A stretch of 14,902 bases of DNA, taken from contig JAOQAL010000587.1 in the NCBI GenBank assembly GCA_025963615.1, positions 1-14,902 of the forward strand. Reading direction: 5' to 3'. Below, in pieces: positions 1 through 6,639 of this stretch. The position numbers and the translations under genes are program-made. Origin of the DNA: Chitinophagaceae bacterium. GTDB lineage: Bacteria > Bacteroidota > Bacteroidia > Chitinophagales > Chitinophagaceae. Each line of letters begins with the position of its first letter. Within the stretch, counting starts at the first letter, position 1. The notes beneath the pieces were generated by a model, which was given only the letters and a program-made list of their open reading frames with translations, did no database searches and was not told the DNA's origin.

Positions 1-1
1 G

Positions 2-280
2 GATGAGGTGCTTGATTTCACAACAAGGACGAAAAACCCGAAGATTCCTGCCGAGAATGTAAATGTAATATTCCGTAAAATCAACCCTGATAAAGATGTT
101 ATTGCGTTTTTGCAGTGGGTGCTAACCAAGGGACAGCAATACAATCGTGAATATGGATTTTTAGCTCTGGAAGCTGCTGTTGTTCAATCAGGAGAACAGT
201 TGCTTGCTGCCTCCGCAGGATTTTCATGCACGCCTCCCGGTAGGCAATTAATGAAACATACATTGATTAATTCAAAATGA
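2..280 (+). CDS. 3' end of a probable PstS-like substrate-binding protein (partial)
   Basis: The reading frame is already open at the left edge (from base 2), so this is the C-terminal end of a gene that starts outside the window. It ends at TGA 278-280. The stretch around bases 107-175 (FLQWVLTKGQQY...EYGFLAL) resembles the C-terminal part of PstS-type phosphate-binding proteins, where a segment of the form 'FLxWxLxxGQ...GYVPL' precedes the last helix. The family call rests on this one segment. The last 20 or so residues, after LLAA, do not look like the usual end of the family and may come from a frameshift or read-out into non-family sequence. A role in phosphate or other anion binding in the periplasm is inferred; the ATG/GTG codons inside the visible part are not its start. 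Confidence 0.45.
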   Translation, partial: DEVLDFTTRTKNPKIPAENVNVIFRKINPDKDVIAFLQWVLTKGQQYNREYGFLALEAAVVQSGEQLLAASAGFSCTPPGRQLMKHTLINSK

Positions 281-461
281 TTCTTATGTTCAAAAAAATA
301 TCATTTCTCGTTTTTATCGAAAAAGCAATAAATCGGGTGATGGATTACTTTCAGACTGGCGGGTTATTAAAAATATTTTTTTGAAAAAATTTAATCCGGG
401 ACAGCTTTCAGATATTGACGGGATTGGTTTTTATCAAGTAAAAAGTACAGGCAAAAAATAG
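267..461 (+). pseudogene. Startless coding-like remnant, unknown family
   Basis: An open frame of 64 codons ends at TAG 459-461 and is bounded on the left by an in-frame TGA at 264-266. Its translation is protein-like and ends in NPGQLSDIDGIGFYQVKSTG plus two lysines, but it contains no ATG, GTG or TTG near its beginning that would give a full protein. It overlaps the end of the preceding gene in another frame. I do not recognise the family. It is either the decayed tail of a gene whose frame was shifted around 220-270, or a chance open frame. It sits 30 bp before the preferred ATG of the first sulfatase. Confidence 0.3.
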
Positions 462-491
462 TTTCAGGAAATATTGTTCAACAGAAAAATT

Positions 492-1922
492 ATGATAAAA
501 GGATTGCTGATAATAATTATTTTCTTTACCGGGGTGCTCCACATCACTGCGCAAACTGCCGGCACAAAACCCAATATTGTTTTTATACTGGCGGACGATC
601 TTGGGTTTGGCGACCTTGGTGTGAACGGCCAGCAATTAATCCATACACCCAATATTGACCGGTTGGCGAAGCACGGAATGCTATTCACACAATTTTATTC
701 CGGGGCTACTGTATGTGCTCCTTCCCGCTCTGCTTTATTAACCGGACAACATACCGGCCATACCTATATCCGCGGCAATAAGGCTGTTGAACCCGAGGGT
801 GAAGAACCTCTGGCAGACTCTGTCGTCACCATTATGAAAATATTAAAGCAGGCTGGATATGTTACAGGCGCCTTCGGTAAATGGGGACTTGGGCCGGTAG
901 GTTCGTCCGGCGATCCCAATAAGCAGGGCATCGATAAATTTTTTGGATACAACTCGCAAGGCCTGGCCCACCGCTATTATCCTGATCATTTATGGAGTAA
1001 TGATAAAAAGATTGAATTAAACGTAAATAAAGGCTTCCGGCAAACAGGGCAATATGGCCCGGATCTTATTCAGCACGAGGCGCTTGATTTCATAGATGAA
1101 CAGACTGACCGGAAATCCTTCTTTTTATTTTTACCTTATATATTGCCACATGCTGAATTGTTGGTACCTGATGATAGTATTTTTCAAACCTATAAAGGAA
1201 AATTTCCGGAGAAGCCATACAAAGGAAATGATTATGGTGCTGATGCCACAGCCGATGGATATACATCGCAACTATACCCCCATGCCACTTTTGCAGCGAT
1301 GGTTTCAAGATTGGACGTATATGTAGGCCAGGTAATTGCGAAACTACACGAAAAGGGGTTGGATAAAAATACACTGGTCATTTTCTCCAGCGATAATGGT
1401 CCGCATATAGAAGGCGGCGCTGATCCGGTATTTTTTAATAGTAGTGGTATTTATAAAGGCGTAAAACGTGACTTGTATGAAGGTGGCATACATGTTCCGT
1501 TTATTGCTGTTTGGCCAGGTATTATCCAACCGGGCACGTCCACCGCTCATATCGGGGCTTTCTGGGATCTCCTGCCCACGTTTGCAGCGCTGGCCGATGC
1601 AAAGTATGCAACGGCTACTGACGGTATTTCATTAGTGCCTTTACTAACGGGGAAGGGTACTCAAAAAAGGCATGATTATCTATACTGGGAATTTCATGAA
1701 AAGGGCGGAAAGCAGGCGTTGCGAAAGAATGACTGGAAAGCTATCCGGTTGAATGTGGATGCTGATCCACGGGGCCTTGTTGAATTGTATCACTTGTCAA
1801 TCGATCCCGGGGAAAAAACTAACGTGGCATCAAAATACCCGGAAAAGGCAAAAGAGCTGGAACGTTTGATTGAGGAGGCTCATGTGCAATCGGTATTATT
1901 TCCTTTTAAAAATGAAAAATGA
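492..1922 (+). CDS. Exported S1-family sulfatase (arylsulfatase-like), formylglycine type
   Basis: Predicted type I sulfatase that hydrolyses a sulfate ester. From ATG 492 the protein has 476 residues. A TTG at 474 would add six residues, but the ATG gives a compact signal peptide (hydrophobic residues about 4-15, cleavage near ITAQ). The activation motif C-A-P-S-R lies at residues 75-79, where Cys75 would become formylglycine. Other visible active-site residues are Asp35-Asp36 and Asp301-Asn302 (calcium ligands), Lys130, His220 and Lys322. The motif that normally reads K-W-H is K-W-G here. The C-terminal sub-domain ends with the common 'LYxLxxDPGExxN' pattern (LYHLSIDPGEKTN). The cognate maturation enzyme is encoded downstream at 5336. 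The substrate cannot be read from sequence; the overall pattern (GKWGLG...GDPNKQG) is that of carbohydrate or aryl sulfatases of Bacteroidota. Confidence 0.93.
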   Translation: MIKGLLIIIIFFTGVLHITAQTAGTKPNIVFILADDLGFGDLGVNGQQLIHTPNIDRLAKHGMLFTQFYSGATVCAPSRSALLTGQHTGHTYIRGNKAVEPEGEEPLADSVVTIMKILKQAGYVTGAFGKWGLGPVGSSGDPNKQGIDKFFGYNSQGLAHRYYPDHLWSNDKKIELNVNKGFRQTGQYGPDLIQHEALDFIDEQTDRKSFFLFLPYILPHAELLVPDDSIFQTYKGKFPEKPYKGNDYGADATADGYTSQLYPHATFAAMVSRLDVYVGQVIAKLHEKGLDKNTLVIFSSDNGPHIEGGADPVFFNSSGIYKGVKRDLYEGGIHVPFIAVWPGIIQPGTSTAHIGAFWDLLPTFAALADAKYATATDGISLVPLLTGKGTQKRHDYLYWEFHEKGGKQALRKNDWKAIRLNVDADPRGLVELYHLSIDPGEKTNVASKYPEKAKELERLIEEAHVQSVLFPFKNEK

Positions 1923-1966
1923 TAAGCCAGGAAATTATCCTCTGATAACAAATCCGTGTCATATTA

Positions 1967-1985
1967 GTCTATAAAATTTATAGAC
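1967..1985. promoter_or_regulatory. 19-bp palindrome upstream of second sulfatase, candidate operator
   Basis: GTCTATAAAATTTATAGAC is a perfect inverted repeat with 9-bp arms around one central base. It is centred 55 bp before the ATG of the second sulfatase, in the 108-bp gap between the two sulfatase genes. The size and symmetry suit a dimeric regulator. It has no T-run after it and only four G/C pairs, so it is a poor terminator. No second copy was seen in the window. The regulator is unknown. Confidence 0.4.
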
Positions 1986-2030
1986 AATATATACAACGTA
2001 CATATAAACTTAAAAATTAAAATCAATAGA

Positions 2031-3866
2031 ATGAACAAAAGAAAATTAATTGCTGCATTGATCGCCGGGAGTAGTTTACTATACGTTCCCGCTAAAGCAC
2101 AAACCCCGCAACCCTATCAGGGCGTAGTGGGTAAAACATTGGCGGAATCAAAAGAGTGGTGGCCCGCTCCGGTAAAAGCTCCTGCCGGAGCACCAAATAT
2201 TGTATGGATATTACTGGATGACGTGGGCTTTGGTGCATCCAGCACTTTTGGCGGACTCATCCGTACCCCAACATTTGATAGTCTCGCAAACCAGGGACTG
2301 CGGTATGCCAATTTCCATACGACGGCTATCTGCGCACCGACCCGGTCTGCCTTACTTACAGGAAGAAATCATCATTATGTGCATGTAGGAGGGTTTTCGC
2401 ATACTATATTGTCAGCAGGATTTCCAGGTTATGATGGTAAGATACCTGCTGATAAAGGTACCATGGCAGAAATACTCCGTGAAAATGGTTACAACACGTT
2501 CGCCGTAGGCAAATGGGGTGTAACACCGGATGAAGATGCGACAGATGCCGGTCCGTTTGACCGTTGGCCAAGCGGAAAAGGGTTTGATCATTTCTTTGGT
2601 TTCCTCGGATCGCAAACGGATCAGTACAAACCGGATCTTGTCGAGGATAATGCGCATGTACCCACTGATGGCCGGCACTTGAATGATCAGATTACTGATA
2701 AGGCGATTAGTTATATAGCTAAACAAAAAAAGGCGGCGCCGGATAAGCCCTTCTTTCTGTACTATGCGCCCGGCGCAGTACATGCTCCGCACCAGGTAAC
2801 CAAAGAATGGAGCGATCAATACAAAGGTAAATTTGATGAAGGTTGGGATGTGTACCGCGAAAAAGTGATTGCCAATCAAAAAAAGCTGGGCATCATACCT
2901 GCCAACGCCAAATTGCCTGAGCGTAACCAGAATATAAAAGCGTGGAATACTATTTCAGCCGATGAAAAGAAGATCTATACAAAATTTATGGAAGTGTATG
3001 CCGGTTACCTAACCTATACGGATTATGAAGTGAGCAGAGTAATTAATTATTTGAAAGAGATCAATCAGCTTGAAAATACGTTGGTGTTTGTTATCATCGG
3101 CGACAATGGAGCCAGTAAAGAAGGTACCTATAACGGTGTTATTAATAAAACTACATTGGCAAAAACGCCACCGGAAGATGAAGCCATAAAAAGTAATCTA
3201 GCCGCGATTGATGCGATTGGAACGCCGGAAGGGAAACAAACCAATTATCCATTAGGCTGGGCACAGGCAACCAACACGCCATTTAAACTCTGGAAACAGG
3301 ATGCCAATTCAGAAGGCGGAACCCATAATCCATTGATCATTTTTTATCCGAAAGGCATAAAAGAAAAAGGGGGCGTCCGCACACAATACGGGCATGTGAT
3401 AGATGTGTTACCAACCACACTTGAGTTTGCGGGCATTAAACTTCCGGAATACATCAAAGGCATTAAACAAGATACGCTGCAGGGTACTTCTTTGTTTTAT
3501 TCTGTCGCCGACGCAAAAGCGGCTTCCCGGCATACGCAACAATATTATTACATCTTCGGGTCCCGTTCCATTTATAAGGATGGATGGAAAGCAGCTACGG
3601 CCCATCATCCGGATTACATCGATGCAACGGGTGCAGGCAAAGATTCTGTTAGTCACGGTTATGATAAAGACATTTGGGAGCTATTTAATATGAATGAAGA
3701 CTTTAACGAAAGGGTCGACCTGGCATCAAAAAATCCGGAAAAATTGAAAGAGTTAAAAGTATTATTTGACAGCGAAGCAAAAAAGAATAATATCTATCCC
3801 TTTATTGATTGGGATGATGTATTTAAAAGAAGAATCCATAATATTCCTCCCGCTAAAAGCTTTTAA
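2031..3866 (+). CDS. Exported S1-family arylsulfatase, Pseudomonas AtsA-like architecture
   Basis: A 611-residue sulfatase starting with a clear Sec signal peptide (KRK, hydrophobic 7-20, cleavage after AKA at 21-23). The activation motif is C-A-P-T-R at 101-105 followed by SALLTGRNHH, close to the pattern of Pseudomonas aeruginosa arylsulfatase (CxPTRxxLLTGxxHH). Calcium ligands are Asp63-Asp64 and Asp358-Asn359. His251 and Lys422 occupy the positions of the substrate-sulfate contacts. The segment AGPFDRWPSGKGFDHFFGF (174-192) is also typical of that subfamily. Lys161 is present, but the histidine two residues later is replaced by Gly163. Cys101 would need conversion to formylglycine by the enzyme at 5336. 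It lies 108 bp after the first sulfatase, with a palindrome in between, and 12 bp before the first small membrane ORF. Substrate unknown; simple aryl or alkyl sulfates are the family's known range. Confidence 0.94.
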   Translation: MNKRKLIAALIAGSSLLYVPAKAQTPQPYQGVVGKTLAESKEWWPAPVKAPAGAPNIVWILLDDVGFGASSTFGGLIRTPTFDSLANQGLRYANFHTTAICAPTRSALLTGRNHHYVHVGGFSHTILSAGFPGYDGKIPADKGTMAEILRENGYNTFAVGKWGVTPDEDATDAGPFDRWPSGKGFDHFFGFLGSQTDQYKPDLVEDNAHVPTDGRHLNDQITDKAISYIAKQKKAAPDKPFFLYYAPGAVHAPHQVTKEWSDQYKGKFDEGWDVYREKVIANQKKLGIIPANAKLPERNQNIKAWNTISADEKKIYTKFMEVYAGYLTYTDYEVSRVINYLKEINQLENTLVFVIIGDNGASKEGTYNGVINKTTLAKTPPEDEAIKSNLAAIDAIGTPEGKQTNYPLGWAQATNTPFKLWKQDANSEGGTHNPLIIFYPKGIKEKGGVRTQYGHVIDVLPTTLEFAGIKLPEYIKGIKQDTLQGTSLFYSVADAKAASRHTQQYYYIFGSRSIYKDGWKAATAHHPDYIDATGAGKDSVSHGYDKDIWELFNMNEDFNERVDLASKNPEKLKELKVLFDSEAKKNNIYPFIDWDDVFKRRIHNIPPAKSF

Positions 3867-3878
3867 AAAATAATCAAT

Positions 3879-3998
3879 ATGAAATTTCAAGACATTCTAT
3901 TGCTGACCAAAAAGATTGTTGTTGGCATAATCATTTTTCTGATCCCGCTGCTTATTTTTTTAGGCGGATTACTGATTGTTCAAAATACCTTGAAATAA
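3879..3998 (+). CDS. Small single-pass membrane protein, 39 aa, unknown
   Basis: ATG at 3879 lies 12 bp after the stop of the second sulfatase and the frame closes at TAA 3996-3998. The product begins MKFQDILLLTKK and then runs through one long hydrophobic stretch (residues 13-34, IVVGIIIFLIPLLIFLGG and onward) with a short polar end QNTLK. The positive residues K11-K12 before the hydrophobic segment favour an inner-membrane protein with the N-terminus inside. I do not recognise a family. The tight spacing and the lack of any other function for this stretch support it as a gene, possibly a subunit or partner of the nearby membrane hydroxylase. Confidence 0.55.
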   Translation: MKFQDILLLTKKIVVGIIIFLIPLLIFLGGLLIVQNTLK

Positions 3999-4034
3999 AA
4001 ATTCAAACACGATAAAGATTTTGTTATGAAATGA

Positions 4035-4087
4035 GTCATAAAAATTTTCGGCCTGTTTCCATCAATAACGACGAAAATTTTTATGGC
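4035..4087 (+). repeat. Strong inverted repeat between the two small ORFs
   Basis: CATAAAAATTTTCG at 4037-4050 is exactly complementary to CGAAAATTTTTATG at 4072-4085, with a 21-nt spacer. A G-C pair and a T-G wobble extend it outward to 4035 and 4087. There is no T-run afterwards, so it is not a classic intrinsic terminator. In mRNA it would form a long AT-rich hairpin 41 nt before the next small ORF, where it could affect mRNA stability or processing. Confidence 0.5.
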
Positions 4088-4127
4088 GAATTCCATTTGA
4101 ACCTATTAATCAATAAAAAATATACAG

Positions 4128-4304
4128 ATGAAACTGCAAAAAGAAACGGCGCAGAAAATAACCCGTGATATCATCATAAGCCTTTTTATTTATGCCCTTC
4201 CGGTTGTGTTGATGTTTCTTACATTTTATATAACAGGAGAAAAGCCATGGGACAAAAAGGAAAATATTGCGGTGCAATCAGAAATAAAAAATAATAACCG
4301 ATAA
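4128..4304 (+). CDS. Small single-pass membrane protein, 58 aa, unknown
   Basis: ATG 4128 to TAA 4302-4304, ending 12 bp before the start of the membrane hydroxylase gene. The N-terminal 14 residues are polar and charged (KLQKETAQKITRD), residues 15-36 form one hydrophobic segment (IIISLFIYALPVVLMFLTFYI), and the C-terminal 20 residues are polar (TGEKPWDKKEN and so on). This is a convincing membrane-protein layout, with the positive N-terminus predicted in the cytoplasm. No family recognised. Position and spacing suggest translation together with the sterol desaturase-type gene. An accessory subunit is possible but not shown. Confidence 0.55.
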   Translation: MKLQKETAQKITRDIIISLFIYALPVVLMFLTFYITGEKPWDKKENIAVQSEIKNNNR

Positions 4305-4316
4305 AATATTTTAGTT

Positions 4317-5240
4317 ATGATAAAGTTTGTCGAATCCATCTTTCAGAACCTGAGTCTCTGGGGCTTGCCTGTTATAATGATAATAACAGGAGTCATTGAG
4401 TTTGGTCTTGGATTATATGAAAATAAATGGAATAAAAACGAACGCATCCTGGATATTGTATGCTTTGTTATACCAAAAGTTGTCATCAGGCCAGCGATGG
4501 TTTATTTCACCTTGCTGGCATTACCGGTATTGCTGCCGGGTTTTAAGGGTATTTTTTCCTGGGTGCCATTCTTCTGGGGATTTTTCATCATTGCTGTAGC
4601 GGATGATCTTACCCAATACTGGTATCATCGCCTGCACCACCAGCTTCCCTGGTTATGGCGGTTTCATCGCACCCATCATTCCGCTCCTTATATGGGCATG
4701 GCCATGGCAAGCAGGCAGAACTTGCTGTACACGATTTTCTTTTCACAAATTTATCTTACGGCCGCACTCACTCATCTTGGTTTGGGATATGCCGCCCTGT
4801 TTGTTACGGGTTTAAAATCATTAATTACAACTGCAGCGCATTCCAGTATTAAATGGGATAAGCCCTTTTATGCTAAAAGATGGTTACACCCTGTAGCCTG
4901 GGTTTTGGAGCGGTTGATTTCTACGCCGGCTACGCACCATGCCCATCATGCGGATACCAATGAAGACGGAGTAGGCCATTACAAAGGGAATTTCGGCAAT
5001 ATGTTTTTTATATGGGATATTATTTTTGGTACCGGTATTATCACACGGAAATATCCCGCTTCTTACGGTTATAAAGAATATAAGCAGGAGGAGTGGTATG
5101 CACAGTTTTTATGGCCTATATTCAAGTCAAAGAAAGAAGGCAGTGAGCTTTCTGCTAATGGGCCTGTGGTCGCTGATGAACTTCCCGAAAATGCAGACCT
5201 GACATTTAAAACAGAGTCATTGACGCCGGCAGCTATCTGA
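4317..5240 (+). CDS. Sterol desaturase / fatty acid hydroxylase family membrane di-iron protein
   Basis: A 307-residue integral membrane protein with the histidine clusters of the fatty acid hydroxylase superfamily: HRLHH (104-108), HRTHH (117-121), His175, His191 and THHAHH (206-211). These ligate two irons that activate oxygen for hydroxylation or desaturation of a lipid-like substrate. Hydrophobic segments lie at about 13-34, 50-76, 80-98 and 136-170, and the His clusters fall on the cytoplasmic side in known members. The last 40 residues are polar and variable. The start ATG 4317 follows the preceding small ORF by 12 bp. The family acts on sterols, fatty acids, sphingoid bases, carotenoids and ether lipids, so the substrate is open. 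Its place between two sulfatases and their maturation enzyme suggests a sulfated lipid or steroid-like compound, as inference only. Confidence 0.9.
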   Translation: MIKFVESIFQNLSLWGLPVIMIITGVIEFGLGLYENKWNKNERILDIVCFVIPKVVIRPAMVYFTLLALPVLLPGFKGIFSWVPFFWGFFIIAVADDLTQYWYHRLHHQLPWLWRFHRTHHSAPYMGMAMASRQNLLYTIFFSQIYLTAALTHLGLGYAALFVTGLKSLITTAAHSSIKWDKPFYAKRWLHPVAWVLERLISTPATHHAHHADTNEDGVGHYKGNFGNMFFIWDIIFGTGIITRKYPASYGYKEYKQEEWYAQFLWPIFKSKKEGSELSANGPVVADELPENADLTFKTESLTPAAI

Positions 5241-5335
5241 GTATAAATAAAATTGTAGAATAGCTTTTGTTCAAAAAGAACGGAAATTATTATGGATGCG
5301 AATTTCAAGCGAAAAAAATAGTAACAGGTAATCAA

Positions 5336-6421
5336 ATGAAAAGTATGAACTGTTTGGTAACAATAATAAGTTGTTTTTTTATTTTGTTTTTTACCTCATT
5401 CAGTAAAAGGGATACCCGGAGTATTTTACCGGGAGTTCCTTCTTTTACGGATTTGGATAAACACATCGCCTGTGCTCCTCCTTCGAGGCCATCTGCATTG
5501 GCAATGATTAAACCGTTTACGCCCCTGAACACCGGTCAGGCGGAAATGAAATGGATTCCGGGTGGCTCTTATCAAATGGGTTCGGATGATTTCGTCGATA
5601 GTAAACCTGTTCATACTGTAACGGTAAATAGTTTCTGGATGGATGAACACGAGGTAACGAATGCACAGTTTGAAAAATTTGTCAAAGCAACCGGTTATAG
5701 AACCGTAGCCGAACGGCCCCTGGATCCAAAAGATTTTCCCGGCGTGCCAGTTGAAAAATTAGTGCCGGGCTCTGCCGTATTTACTCCGCCGGAAAAAAAA
5801 GTTTCATTAGATGACCCCATGCAATGGTGGACGTATGAACCCCATGCGAACTGGCGACATCCGATGGGGCCGGTAAGTACAATTAAAGGGAATGAAAATG
5901 AGCCGGTGGTTCAGGTATGTTATGAAGATGCGGCCGCTTACGCGAAGTGGGCAGGTAAGCGTTTACCCACAGAAGCTGAGTGGGAATTCGCAGCCCGCGG
6001 TAAACAGGCTCCTCAAAAATATTATTGGGGTCATGATTTAAAACCAGGCGGCAAATGGGTTGCCAATATTTTCCAGGGAAGTTTTCCTGATAACAATACA
6101 CTGGAAGATGGTTATAAAACATTGGCGCCGGTAAAAACATTTCCTCCAAATGGGTACGGATTATTCGATATGGAAGGAAACGTATGGGAATGGTGCAGTG
6201 ATCTTTACAGACCTGATTATTATAAAAGCAGTCCGCAACAAAATCCTAAAGGCCCGGATACAAGTTATGATCCTGACGAACCCCGTGTTGTAAAACATGT
6301 ACAACGGGGTGGTTCTTTTTTATGTAGTGATGACTATTGTATCCGGTATAAGGCGGGCAGCAGGGGAAAAGGAGAAACCAGCAGTGCCAGTAATAATTTA
6401 GGATTCCGTTGTGTAAAGTAA
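5336..6421 (+). CDS. Exported formylglycine-generating enzyme (SUMF1-type sulfatase-modifying factor)
   Basis: Oxidises the cysteine in the sulfatase CxPxR motif to formylglycine, using oxygen and copper in the characterised enzymes. ATG 5336 gives 361 residues. An upstream in-frame TTG at 5267 is unlikely because it would bury the signal sequence (hydrophobic about 6-20). The FGE-sulfatase domain runs from about residue 70 to the end: WIPGGSYQMGSDD, MDEHEVTNAQFEKFV, GKRLPTEAEWEFAARG, PNGYGLFDMEGNVWEW and the end NLGFRCVK. The two copper/substrate cysteines of true FGEs are present at Cys330 and Cys335 (FLCSDDYC), so it should be catalytic rather than one of the many inactive SUMF1-domain proteins. 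Similarity to human SUMF1 is clear by eye. Residues 46-55 read CAPPSRPSAL, oddly close to the substrate motif. It lies 95 bp after the hydroxylase gene and would serve both sulfatases. Confidence 0.93.
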   Translation: MKSMNCLVTIISCFFILFFTSFSKRDTRSILPGVPSFTDLDKHIACAPPSRPSALAMIKPFTPLNTGQAEMKWIPGGSYQMGSDDFVDSKPVHTVTVNSFWMDEHEVTNAQFEKFVKATGYRTVAERPLDPKDFPGVPVEKLVPGSAVFTPPEKKVSLDDPMQWWTYEPHANWRHPMGPVSTIKGNENEPVVQVCYEDAAAYAKWAGKRLPTEAEWEFAARGKQAPQKYYWGHDLKPGGKWVANIFQGSFPDNNTLEDGYKTLAPVKTFPPNGYGLFDMEGNVWEWCSDLYRPDYYKSSPQQNPKGPDTSYDPDEPRVVKHVQRGGSFLCSDDYCIRYKAGSRGKGETSSASNNLGFRCVK

Positions 6422-6639
6422 GGACCGGTTCTTTCCTGTATAAGAAGATCTCTATTGGAAATGTTTTAGTTTTATTAAACTTTCCAGGTTAATTAAAATA
6501 CAGTTCAATTCATCATGTCGCCAAACCATAAACCGGTATCTGCCGGCATAAATAATAGGATAATGATAGCCCCAGGTAGTAAAAAACTGAAATAAACTAT
6601 GGCTATTTTATAGCTATTTTTACAAATAAAATCCAAGCT
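6422..6639 (+). other. Intergenic leader before the transporter gene
   Basis: 218 bp without a convincing gene. It contains a duplicated GCTATTTT (6602-6609 and 6613-6620) shortly before the transporter start and a 26-codon ORF at 6515-6595 that I do not support. No clear terminator or consensus Bacteroidota promoter was found, so it is undecided whether the transporter is read from its own promoter or from the upstream genes. Confidence 0.4.

Noticed and set aside
286..384. 32-codon ORF (MFKKISFLVF...) before the first sulfatase
   Set aside because: It overlaps the longer protein-like frame at 267-461 in another frame and has no recognisable family or support beyond an ATG.
474..491. TTG at 474 as start of the first sulfatase
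   Set aside because: It adds only six residues ahead of a normal ATG at 492 that gives a compact signal peptide; the AGGAA a few bases before the TTG is not decisive in a phylum that rarely uses Shine-Dalgarno sites.
2412..2879. 155-codon open frame antisense to the second sulfatase
   Set aside because: It is the shadow of a coding region with a complete sulfatase active site.
4031..4168. 45-codon ORF beginning MSHKNFRPVS across the hairpin
   Set aside because: It overlaps the start of the better supported 58-aa membrane protein and its sequence is largely dictated by the inverted repeat.
5267..5335. TTG at 5267 as start of the formylglycine enzyme
   Set aside because: It would put 23 polar residues before the signal sequence; ATG 5336 gives a normal exported protein.
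6515..6595. 26-codon ORF in the gap before the transporter gene
   Set aside because: Too short, no membrane segment or motif, and no ribosome-binding or spacing evidence.
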